NCBI RefSeq assembly: GCF_030148435.1
Contig: NZ_JASBTN010000081.1
Coordinates: forward strand, 156,419-220,418
Length of the DNA: 64,000 nt
Reading direction: 5' to 3'
DNA from: Aliiroseovarius sp.
GTDB taxonomy: Bacteria > Pseudomonadota > Alphaproteobacteria > Rhodobacterales > Rhodobacteraceae
The notes beneath the pieces were generated by a model. It ran no database searches. It saw only the letters and a list, made by a program, of their open reading frames with translations, and was not told the DNA's origin. Both the position numbers and the translations under genes were made by a program. Shown here piece by piece: positions 52,331 to 59,559 of the stretch (positions are counted from its first letter, which is position 1; each line of letters starts with the position of its first letter).

Positions 52331-53446
52331 TTACTGCGACTGTGCCGCCAGATATCCGATCCCCCCGGCGACGATCAGTCCCAGCACCACGGCAATGGCA
52401 ATTTTCCACGCCGACCAGGGCCGTTCGCCCTGCACCTTTCCGCTTTGCCCGTTGACCACGAAACGGTAGGTCTTGCCGCGATACTTGTAGGCCGCCAGCC
52501 AGACCGGCAGGAGCACATGTTTGAAGGTCACGTCACTGACGGTCGTATTGACCGAATGCACCCGCTGACGGTCGCCGCCGATGTCGAATTTCACGTCCCG
52601 CAGGATAACCCGGTCCATCTGGGCGCGGGCCGCGTCATAGCCGTCGGGCAGTTCGACCGTATACCCCTCGGCGCGAAAACCGGCCAGATATTCGGGGCGG
52701 TAGGGCTCCAGCTCGGACAGATCCCAGGGCTGCAGCGCATCGGTATAGCGTTTTGGCAGGCTGCGCGAGGCCAGTACCAGCACATCGTCGAACCAGCGCG
52801 CCACCCGGCCCGAGGCCGGACGCCAGCGGATCTTCTGCACGCGGCGGGTCTGCTGTTTGCCGTTTACCGTGACGGTCCTGGTCACGTAATAGACCGTGCC
52901 GTGTTCGCCGGTGTAGCTTGATTTCGTATCCGCATCGAAGGTCCAGTAGGGCACGTAAATGCCGGACATCCGGCGCCCTTTTCGGGCATAGTCCTGCAGC
53001 CCGTTCGGTGCGAACCAGAGCTTGCCCAGCCAGTCCGTCATGGCCGCGCGTGCCTCGCGTTCCTCCAGGGCGAAGGGCAGCACGCCCTTGGGTTTGATAT
53101 GGCGGTTCGTGCCCGTGTCCGTCACGAGCGGGGTTGCACAAAACGGACATTCCAGGGCGTGGACATTGGCATCCAACGTCAGTTTTGCCGCACAATTCGG
53201 ACATTCCGTGATGCGGGTCTCTTCGATTTCGGCGTCCGGCAGCTTTGCGTCCAGGGCCGCGCGGAAATCAAGCTCGCGGATCGCCTCGGATTGCGCCGCG
53301 TGGCCCTCAAGCGGCACGGAAAAGCCGCAATGGTCGCAAGTCAGCTGCCCCGCCTGCGGGTCGAAGCGCAGGTCTGCGCCGCACTGTTCACAGGGAAAAC
53401 GGTGTTCGTCGTCAGGTGTGGCGAGCGCGTCGGACGGGTGCGCCAT
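52331..53446 (-). CDS. zinc-ribbon membrane protein (TFIIB-type N-terminus)
   Basis: A 371-residue protein. Two zinc-ribbon modules come first: FPCEQCGADLRFDPQAGQLTCDHCG and TECPNCAAKLTLDANVHALECPFC (four CxxC pairs). A middle beta-rich region (GIYVPYWTFDADTKSSYTGEHG, RWRPASGRVARWFDDVLVLAS) ends with one transmembrane helix (WKIAIAVVLGLIVAGGIGYLA), so the bulk is cytoplasmic. Homologues travel with SPFH and TelA/XpaC genes. Its ribosome site GGAGG is supplied by a copy of the dispersed repeat. Function unknown; probably a partner of the SPFH protein. Confidence 0.8.
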   Translation of the reverse strand: MAHPSDALATPDDEHRFPCEQCGADLRFDPQAGQLTCDHCGFSVPLEGHAAQSEAIRELDFRAALDAKLPDAEIEETRITECPNCAAKLTLDANVHALECPFCATPLVTDTGTNRHIKPKGVLPFALEEREARAAMTDWLGKLWFAPNGLQDYARKGRRMSGIYVPYWTFDADTKSSYTGEHGTVYYVTRTVTVNGKQQTRRVQKIRWRPASGRVARWFDDVLVLASRSLPKRYTDALQPWDLSELEPYRPEYLAGFRAEGYTVELPDGYDAARAQMDRVILRDVKFDIGGDRQRVHSVNTTVSDVTFKHVLLPVWLAAYKYRGKTYRFVVNGQSGKVQGERPWSAWKIAIAVVLGLIVAGGIGYLAAQSQ

Positions 53447-53450
53447 GTCT

Positions 53451-53488
53451 TTTTGCCTCCGGCGGGGATATTTTCAGAAAGATGAAAG
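53451..53488 (+). repeat. dispersed GGATATTT intergenic repeat, copy D
   Basis: TTTTTGCCTCCGGCGGGG followed by ATATTTTCAGAAAGATGAAAG on the plus strand, nearly the same as copy A. It lies between the SPFH gene and the zinc-ribbon gene; read on the coding (minus) strand its GGAGG is nine bases before the zinc-ribbon ATG. Confidence 0.75.
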
Positions 53489-53511
53489 GGGCAGAGCGGT
53501 CCCTTCCCGGA

Positions 53512-54624
53512 TTACGCGCCCGGCGGGGGCGGGGGGAGAATGGTGAAGAGCTGGGCCAGCTCCGCTACCTCATCGGCCGTCTTCCAGCCGTCCTGCCCGG
53601 CGGTCCAGACATGGGTCTCGCGGGTCAGTTCTCCGGAAGTGACCATGCGGCCCAGGGCAGCCTTGGAGAAGGGTCCCCTGGTCTCGCCACTCTCGGCGAT
53701 GTGCCAGACTTTCTCGACCGGCGGCGGGGGAGGCGGCGGGGCGGATGCGGCAGGTTGTGCGACCGGTGCCGGGGCAGCCCCCCAGGGGCCTGTCTGCGCC
53801 ATCGCCATGCCCATGCCAGCGCCCATTCCCGCTCCCATCGAGGCGGCCATGGCAGAGCCCTCGGCCCCCATCGCCTCGGCCGCATTGAACTTCACGTAAT
53901 TGTCCAGGTTTCCGACGATTCCCATCGAGGTGCGCTTGTCCAGCACCTGCTCGACCGCCGGTGGCAGGCTGATGTTCTCGATGTAGAACTCCGGGATGGA
54001 CAGGCCGTATTCTGCAACCACGCCAGAGATTTCGCGTGCCACCACCCGGCCCAGATCGGCGGTATTGGCGGCCATGTCCAGCACGGGGATGCCCGAACTG
54101 GCGATCACGCGCGAAAATGCCTGCACGATGATGTTGCGCACCTGGAAGCTGATCTCGTCCATTGTGAACTCGCCGTCCGTGCCGACGATCTCGGTCAGGA
54201 ACCTGGCCGGGTCGGTCACGCGCACCGAATAAGTGCCATAGGCGCGGATACGGGTCGGGCCGAATTCGGGATCGCGCAGCATACTCGGGTTCTTGGTGCC
54301 CCCCTTCAGGTCGTTGAACCGGGTCGTGTTGACGAAGTAGATTTCCGACTTGAAGGGTGATTTGAAGCCGTGGTCCCAGTGCTGCAGCGTGGTCAGGACC
54401 GGCATGTTGTTGGTTTCGAGCATGTAGAGCCCGGGGGTAAAGACATCCGCCAGCTGGCCTTCATGCACGAAAACGGCCGATTGCCCTTCGCGCACGGTCA
54501 GCTTGGCGCCGTACTTGATTTCGTGCCCCTCGCGTTCGAAGCGCCAGACCATCGTGTCGCGGGTGTCATCCACCCAATGGATCACGTCGATGAACTCACC
54601 GGTCAGAAAATCGAAAATTCCCAT
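53512..54624 (-). CDS. SPFH-domain protein with C-terminal GYF_2 domain
   Basis: A 370-residue protein: N-terminal SPFH (band 7-like) domain of the virion-core/YdjI type (FIDVIHWVDDTRDTMVWRFEREGHEIKYGAKLTVREGQSAVFVHEG, VRNIIVQAFSRVIASSGIPVLDMAAN), a Gly/Ala/Met-rich and then Pro-rich linker (about 245-305), and a GYF_2 (DUF4339) module WHIAESGETRGPFSKAALGRM ending near the C-terminus. SPFH proteins assemble into membrane-associated rings; GYF_2 domains bind proline-rich partners. It lies between a DUF2927 lipoprotein and a zinc-ribbon protein on one strand. Confidence 0.85.
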   Translation of the reverse strand: MGIFDFLTGEFIDVIHWVDDTRDTMVWRFEREGHEIKYGAKLTVREGQSAVFVHEGQLADVFTPGLYMLETNNMPVLTTLQHWDHGFKSPFKSEIYFVNTTRFNDLKGGTKNPSMLRDPEFGPTRIRAYGTYSVRVTDPARFLTEIVGTDGEFTMDEISFQVRNIIVQAFSRVIASSGIPVLDMAANTADLGRVVAREISGVVAEYGLSIPEFYIENISLPPAVEQVLDKRTSMGIVGNLDNYVKFNAAEAMGAEGSAMAASMGAGMGAGMGMAMAQTGPWGAAPAPVAQPAASAPPPPPPPVEKVWHIAESGETRGPFSKAALGRMVTSGELTRETHVWTAGQDGWKTADEVAELAQLFTILPPPPPGA

Positions 54625-54648
54625 ATCTTCTCCCCCTGTCTGTGGGTG

Positions 54649-55587
54649 CTAAACGGCGCTGCCGGTCAGTTCGGCAGCGATCTGGTTGACGATCGGGCGG
54701 GCTTCCTCTTCGGTCATGCCGGGGCGCAGGCGGCGATCGTAGAGCATTTGCAGAAGCAACTCGTCGTGGGTGGTCAGGAGCCCGAATTCCTCGTCGTCGT
54801 TGAAGATCGAAGGCCGGGCGCGCGGGCTGTCGTTGGGCAGGCCCAAGCCTTGCGCGATTTCCTCGTGCAGGCAGGCGGTGCGCAGAAGCGACGGATGCTC
54901 GCCACGGATCACCGCGACCGCTGTGTCGGGCGTGGAGTTGTTGCCTCCATCCGTGGTGAAGACCGCGCAATAGGTGTCACGCGGCAGGTTGATCATATGG
55001 GCCAGGGAGGCGTTCGAAATTCCGGGCACAAGACGGCGCAGGCGCGGGGCCAGGGCGCGGCGTTCGGGTTCGTTCACCACCAATACGTGGAAATTGGGCG
55101 CAGTGTCAGAGACCGTGACCGGGTGGCCGGTCACGCGGGTCAGGCGGGCGGCGAACCGGGCGATCTGCTGGCGGTCACGTTCGCGCACCTCGATGGGGAC
55201 CGACGAGCCGAAGTCGATCGACAAGCGCACGGGCTTGGTCCATCGCTGCAACCGGCTGGCATTTTCCCGGGCCACCAGGCGCCCGCCAACATCCTGGTAT
55301 TCCTGAAAAAAAGCGATGCGCAGAAAGTTCTGCGCCAGATCGCGGGATGAAAACGGCGTGTCGGTGCCACCGCCATCCGTGCGCAGAAGTCCGCGCGTCA
55401 GCAACCCCCGCTGCACGCTGTTGTAATAACGGGCCAGGGCCTCGCTTTCTGCGCTCATGGGCGTGACGGCATCTGGGGGTGGCATCGGCCCTGTGCCCGG
55501 CCCGGTGGACACGAGGTCCACGCAGCCGCCCAGAAGGCTGGCTGCTGCCAGTGCCCGGATGGCAGGAGAGCGCCCCGGCCTTGGCAT
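54649..55587 (-). CDS. DUF2927 domain lipoprotein
   Basis: A 312-residue predicted lipoprotein with signal MPRPGRSPAIRALAAASLLGGC, lipobox LGGC. The DUF2927 core holds FLRIAFFQEYQDVG, CAVFTTDGG, CLHEEIAQGLGLPNDSPRARPSIFNDDEEFGLLTTHDELLLQMLYD, with the conserved CxHEE-Q segment that resembles a degenerate metallopeptidase helix. Found in roseobacters beside TelA/XpaC genes. Its ATG shares a base with the telA-like stop (TGATG). Role unknown, presumably in the periplasm or outer membrane. Confidence 0.82.
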   Translation of the reverse strand: MPRPGRSPAIRALAAASLLGGCVDLVSTGPGTGPMPPPDAVTPMSAESEALARYYNSVQRGLLTRGLLRTDGGGTDTPFSSRDLAQNFLRIAFFQEYQDVGGRLVARENASRLQRWTKPVRLSIDFGSSVPIEVRERDRQQIARFAARLTRVTGHPVTVSDTAPNFHVLVVNEPERRALAPRLRRLVPGISNASLAHMINLPRDTYCAVFTTDGGNNSTPDTAVAVIRGEHPSLLRTACLHEEIAQGLGLPNDSPRARPSIFNDDEEFGLLTTHDELLLQMLYDRRLRPGMTEEEARPIVNQIAAELTGSAV

Positions 55588-56777
55588 CAGCCCTCCACCG
55601 CGTCGCCGATATTGTGTCCCGAGGCCGTGCCACGCGCCTTGGCGGCGGCCAGCGTTTCCTTGAGCTCGGCCTCCATCTTGCGCAGTTCTTCCTCGGCGGC
55701 AGCGCGTTTGGCCTTGCCTTCGTCCGCGATGGCCAGGCTTTCTTCGATCGTGGCGATCAGCGTGGCGTTGGCGGATTTCACCGCTTCGATGTCAAAGACG
55801 CCGCGTTCCATCTCCTTGCGGACCATGCGGTTGGCCTCCTGGAGGTTCTCGGCATTGGCCTTCAGCAATTCGTTGGTCAGGTCGGTCGCTTCCTTCACTG
55901 CCTTTGCCGCATCCGCCGAGCGCTGGATCGTGACCGCCTGGGCCAGTTGGGTTTCCCACAGCGGCACGGTGTTCACCAGGGTCGAGTTGATCTTGGTCAC
56001 AAGCGACTTGTCGTTTTCCTGCACCAGCCGGATCGAGGGCAGGCTTTGCATTGTCACTTGGCGGGTCAGTTTCAGGTCATGCACCCGGCGTTCCAGATCG
56101 TCGCGGGCGGCCCGCAGGTCGCGCAGTTCCTGAGCCTTGATTACGCCTTCCTCTTCGGGCGCGGCGTCGACCTCGGCCTCCTTGGCGGGGATCACCGTGT
56201 CATCCAGATCGGCCAGCTTCGCCTCGCCGGCGGCGATGTAGAGCGCCAGCTCGTCGTAAAAGGCCAGTGTCTTTTCATAGAGCTTGTCGAGCGACTTGAT
56301 GTCTTTCAGCAGCGTATGTTCGTGGCCCAGCAGGTTGTCGGTGATCCGGTCGATCTGGCCCTGCACCTCTTCATAGCGCGCGGCGAATTTTGCAGCCGGG
56401 GCCAGGCGGCCCATCAGTTTTTCCCAGAAGGTGCGTTCGCGGCGCACGTCGAGTTCGCTGATCGAAAAGCCGCGGATCGTGGTGACGATGTTGCGCAGGC
56501 TGTCTCCCGCCGGGCCCACGTCCTTGTTGCGCACACCGGCCAGCATATCCTGCGAAATCACCTGCAGCTCGGCCTGGGCCGCCGAGCCGAATTCGATGAT
56601 CGACTGGGTATTGGTCATGTCGATCTCGGCCATGCGCCGGGTAATCTCGGCGCTTTGCGATTCATCCGCTTCGGCCAGAGGCACAAGGGCCGTCGAGGGT
56701 TCGGGCAGCACGACCGCCGTGACCTCTTCGACAAGTTTCAGGTCTTCGGCGGCCTTCTGTTGAATGGTCTGAGTCAT
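55587..56777 (-). CDS. TelA/KlaA-like toxic anion resistance protein
   Basis: A 396-residue all-helical protein of the TelA family (PF05816): SIIEFGSAAQAELQVISQDMLAGVRNKDVGPAGDSLRNIVTTIRGF is the signature N-terminal block, LLGHEHTLLKDIKSLDKLYEKTLAFYDELALYIAAGE the middle, and TRQVTMQSLPSIRLVQENDKSLVTKINSTLVNTVPLWETQLAQAV the conserved late block. Long coiled coils dominate. Originally linked to tellurite resistance, the family is now associated with membrane stress and toxin responses together with XpaC, often with Ter proteins. No ter genes are visible here. Confidence 0.92.
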   Translation of the reverse strand: MTQTIQQKAAEDLKLVEEVTAVVLPEPSTALVPLAEADESQSAEITRRMAEIDMTNTQSIIEFGSAAQAELQVISQDMLAGVRNKDVGPAGDSLRNIVTTIRGFSISELDVRRERTFWEKLMGRLAPAAKFAARYEEVQGQIDRITDNLLGHEHTLLKDIKSLDKLYEKTLAFYDELALYIAAGEAKLADLDDTVIPAKEAEVDAAPEEEGVIKAQELRDLRAARDDLERRVHDLKLTRQVTMQSLPSIRLVQENDKSLVTKINSTLVNTVPLWETQLAQAVTIQRSADAAKAVKEATDLTNELLKANAENLQEANRMVRKEMERGVFDIEAVKSANATLIATIEESLAIADEGKAKRAAAEEELRKMEAELKETLAAAKARGTASGHNIGDAVEG

Positions 56778-56799
56778 TTCCGTCTCCCGTCAAATACGT

Positions 56800-57687
56800 T
56801 CAATCACTGGTGATGCCCTCGCGGGCGAGCCTCTCGCGCAGCACCTCGATTTCCACATCGAGATCCGTGCGGTTGTCGCTCAGCAGCTGCTGCGTACGGG
56901 CGGCAAAGTTCGCCTCGAGATCGTCCAGAAGCTGTTCATAGTCGGCCCGCGCACCCGCATCCCGGCTGCGCGCAAAGAGGTCGGCGAATTTTACCGTCGC
57001 ATCGGTCGCCCCGCGCAGGTAGACGCCAAGGTACTTGCGCGCGGCGGTCAGGTCTCGCGGGTCGTCCTCGATGGTGCGGAACATGTCGCGCGCGGTGGCC
57101 TGGAAAACATCGACACGGGCTTCGAGCTGACGGTCGCGGGCCCGTTTGATGGCGTCCTTCATGGCGGTCAGGTGGGCCTCGGCCTCGTTGACCGCGCGGG
57201 CAACCCGGTCGGTCTGGAACGTGTCGATCCCCTCCATCCCCTTGTCGCGCATCGGGTCGATCCCGAAGGCGCCAAGGTGCAACGCCGCGCCGACCCCGCC
57301 CAACAGGGTGGCGATCAGCAGGCTGCCATCGACCAGCCCGGCCAGGCCAATGCCCGCGCCCATCAGAACCGCCCCGACGATCTTGCGCGGCAGGCCCGGT
57401 CTGCGGGCGATCTTGCGGGATTCATAGGCAGCTTCGGCGCGCATACCCTCGCGGGTCATCCAGGCCGCCGCCATCATCAGGGCCACGCCGCCCAGCGATA
57501 GTACCAGGTCCGTCGGCCCCCGAAAAAAGGCCATCACCGCCAAGGGCAGGGGCACCAGAAACAGCGCATTCACCCGGGCGCCCATCGGTGTCGGGCTCTT
57601 GCCGTCAAAGGGGCTGCGCGGGGGCGAACCGTTCGTCGGGGAGGGTTTTCCGGCCGGGCTGAATTCACCGCCATATCGCTGCGCCAT
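56800..57687 (-). CDS. XpaC-like (5-bromo-4-chloroindolyl phosphate hydrolysis) membrane protein
   Basis: A 295-residue protein typically encoded before telA. Two hydrophobic hairpins (FLVPLPLAVMAFF and LVLSLGGVALMMAAAW; then ILMGAGIGLAGLVDGSLLIATLLGG-like) anchor it, and the C-terminal helical region (KGMEGIDTFQTDRVARAVNEAEAHLTAMKDAI, MFRTIEDDPRDLTAARKYLGVYLRGATDATVKFADLF) is the XpaC signature. The ATG at 57687 has GGAGG five bases upstream and overlaps the stop of a 27-codon ORF (TGATG). The name comes from a Bacillus phenotype; direct hydrolysis has not been shown. Confidence 0.88.
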   Translation of the reverse strand: MAQRYGGEFSPAGKPSPTNGSPPRSPFDGKSPTPMGARVNALFLVPLPLAVMAFFRGPTDLVLSLGGVALMMAAAWMTREGMRAEAAYESRKIARRPGLPRKIVGAVLMGAGIGLAGLVDGSLLIATLLGGVGAALHLGAFGIDPMRDKGMEGIDTFQTDRVARAVNEAEAHLTAMKDAIKRARDRQLEARVDVFQATARDMFRTIEDDPRDLTAARKYLGVYLRGATDATVKFADLFARSRDAGARADYEQLLDDLEANFAARTQQLLSDNRTDLDVEIEVLRERLAREGITSD

Positions 57688-57770
57688 CACGCACCTCCCG
57701 TGAGCGAGGCGTAAAGCACCAGCGCCAGAAGCGCTGCATAGGCCAGTTTGCGCAAACCACTATCCGTCAC
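57687..57770 (-). CDS. 27-residue single-helix membrane peptide upstream of the XpaC-like gene
   Basis: GTG-started frame coding MTDSGLRKLAYAALLALV then LYASLTGGA: one transmembrane helix with a short charged N-terminus. Its TGA shares a base with the next ATG (TGATG), and GGTGGA sits before the GTG. The end of this ORF carries the GGAGG that serves the XpaC-like gene. Such coupling suggests real translation. It is too short to place in a family. Confidence 0.5.
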   Translation of the reverse strand: MTDSGLRKLAYAALLALVLYASLTGGA

Positions 57771-57930
57771 ATTCCACCCACTTTCGACCCTGCACGCGAA
57801 GCGGCGGGTTGGAAAATCCAATACACCCATGGATATAAGCGAAAACCGTAGCTGGTGCTAGCGCGAACAAGGGGAAATTTCCGCCGGGTTGCGACAGGGG
57901 TGAGGCTTTGCTTCACGCAGGGGCGCATGT

Positions 57931-58323
57931 TCAGACGCCCACCTCCGGCCCAAGGCACAGCAGCGGTTCATCGGCCTGTTCGACCTCGTAGAGTTCGTCG
58001 GCCTCGGCGTTGTTCTCGAACCGGGCGATCAGGCCGGAGGCGCCACGGGTGAAACTCCAGCACTGCGGGACGGGGTCGTCCTCGTAGACAAAGCAGATCA
58101 GGCTCCCCGCCTCGTACCAATAGCCGTCCTTGCATTTGCCATCCAGGAAGGACCAGCGCACGCGGCGGTCGTCCAGGTATTGCTCGCCGCCGTAGGCTTC
58201 ACCGTTGCTGCCGAAATAGAGCGTCTTGCCGGTGGCATAGGCCTCGAAATCCGCGCCACTCATCGTGGGATTAGCCAGGGCCGGGAAAGCGAGAAACAGA
58301 AGGGCGATCTGGCGGTATAGCAT
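57931..58323 (-). CDS. exported hypothetical protein
   Basis: A 130-residue secreted protein: signal peptide MLYRQIALLFLAFPALA, then a small beta-rich domain (GADFEAYATGKTLYFGSNGEAYGGEQYLDDRRVRWSFLDGKCKDGYWYEAGSLICFVYED) with three Cys in the core and another near the end, enough for two disulfides. It looks like a conserved roseobacter hypothetical family rather than a random frame, with strong codon bias. It starts seven bases after the alkB stop, so it probably follows alkB in one transcript. Confidence 0.8.
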   Translation of the reverse strand: MLYRQIALLFLAFPALANPTMSGADFEAYATGKTLYFGSNGEAYGGEQYLDDRRVRWSFLDGKCKDGYWYEAGSLICFVYEDDPVPQCWSFTRGASGLIARFENNAEADELYEVEQADEPLLCLGPEVGV

Positions 58324-58329
58324 GGGGCC

Positions 58330-59388
58330 TCAGGTGCCGGGTGCGGTTGGCGCGGGACGCGGGTGAGACGCATGCCACCTGCGCAACTCGCGCCCCATCA
58401 CACGCTGCCACAGTTTCGGCACGAGGGCCAGAGTGGCCATGGCGGGCAGGGAATAGGGCAGCATCGGGGCCTCGCCGACCCGCAGGCGCAGCGCCGGGTA
58501 GGGACGGGCCGGATGCGCGTGGTGATCCGAGTGGCGTGGCGCGTTCAGCATCAGGTGCGTGGTGAACCAATGCGGTGCGTTCCAGCTATGTTGCGGGCCG
58601 ACCGGTTCCAGCCGACCGGGCCTGACCTCGACGCGCATCAGCCCATAATGTTGCACGTAATCCGACAGCATCAGCTGCACCTGGGCGTAGAAGGCAAGGC
58701 CCAGATGCGCCAGCACCCCAGCCCAGCCGCCGATCAGCGCCGAGATCACCAGCACCCCCGCCGCCCCGGCCAGATAGGCCACGTAGGGATGCGGTCCGCT
58801 GCGCCCCGCGCGGGCCATGTCGGCGCGTTCGACCTCATAGCCCGCCTTGAAGGCACCGATCCAGGCGCGGGGGAAGAACTGGTAGAAAGCCTCGCCCTCG
58901 CGGGCGGAATTCGGATCGCGTTCCGAGGCGACATAGCGGTGGTGGATCTTGTTATGCGCACTGGTGTGATGGCCGAAGAGCAGGCTGATATAGACCCACT
59001 TGCCCAGGGTGAAGAGGCTGCGCGTCGGGCGGTGGATCAGCTCATGCGCGTTGGAATTCGACACCTGCCCCATGAACAGGCCCGCGGCGAAGAACAGCGC
59101 CAGTTTTTCGCCCCATCCCAGGGTGTCGCCCGACAGGGCGTACACGACCGAGGCCAGAAGCGCGAAATGGCCGAGCGCAAGCAGGACCGAGAGGCGATTC
59201 GCCCAGGCGAAGTCCCGGTCGGCCTCGGCAGTCGGAGCCATGGCCGCCACGCCCTCGTCCGCGGCAAAGGCGACAAGGGTGATATAGGCCAGCGCCGCGC
59301 CAACGGCCCAGCCCCCCGACAGGGCGCCAAGGCCGATCAAAACAGCGGGCACAAGGGCTATCAGTGCGAAAAAGCGGATCATTTTCAT
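58330..59388 (-). CDS. alkB: alkane 1-monooxygenase (AlkB-type membrane diiron hydroxylase)
   Basis: A 352-residue six-helix membrane enzyme that hydroxylates terminal carbons of alkanes with electrons from rubredoxin. All His motifs are present: NAHELIHRPTR (HExxHR-type), HHTSAHNKIHHRYVA (HxxxHH), NAPRHSDHHAHPARPY (the third box, usually LQRHSDHHAHP), and DYVQHYGLMR. No rubredoxin or regulator gene is adjacent; redox partners must be elsewhere. The substrate may also be a fatty acid or other long chain. Confidence 0.93.
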   Translation of the reverse strand: MKMIRFFALIALVPAVLIGLGALSGGWAVGAALAYITLVAFAADEGVAAMAPTAEADRDFAWANRLSVLLALGHFALLASVVYALSGDTLGWGEKLALFFAAGLFMGQVSNSNAHELIHRPTRSLFTLGKWVYISLLFGHHTSAHNKIHHRYVASERDPNSAREGEAFYQFFPRAWIGAFKAGYEVERADMARAGRSGPHPYVAYLAGAAGVLVISALIGGWAGVLAHLGLAFYAQVQLMLSDYVQHYGLMRVEVRPGRLEPVGPQHSWNAPHWFTTHLMLNAPRHSDHHAHPARPYPALRLRVGEAPMLPYSLPAMATLALVPKLWQRVMGRELRRWHASHPRPAPTAPGT

Positions 59389-59559
59389 CGGGCGGCTCCT
59401 GGGGCGTTGGGGAAATCTACGCGCAACGCGGCATGGCGAAAACCCGCATCAGTCAAATTCCGGCTGCGCGAACTGCCCCAAGCATGTCGTTTTTGGCGTG
59501 TGCCCGTGACGGCTCAGGCGTTATTGTAGCCCAGTGACCAAGCGGAGTTGACGTGAGCC

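Noticed and set aside
57767..57958. A 63-codon minus-strand frame ahead of the 27-codon ORF.
   Set aside because: Its product is basic and aromatic with no recognisable pattern, and it covers the likely promoter region.
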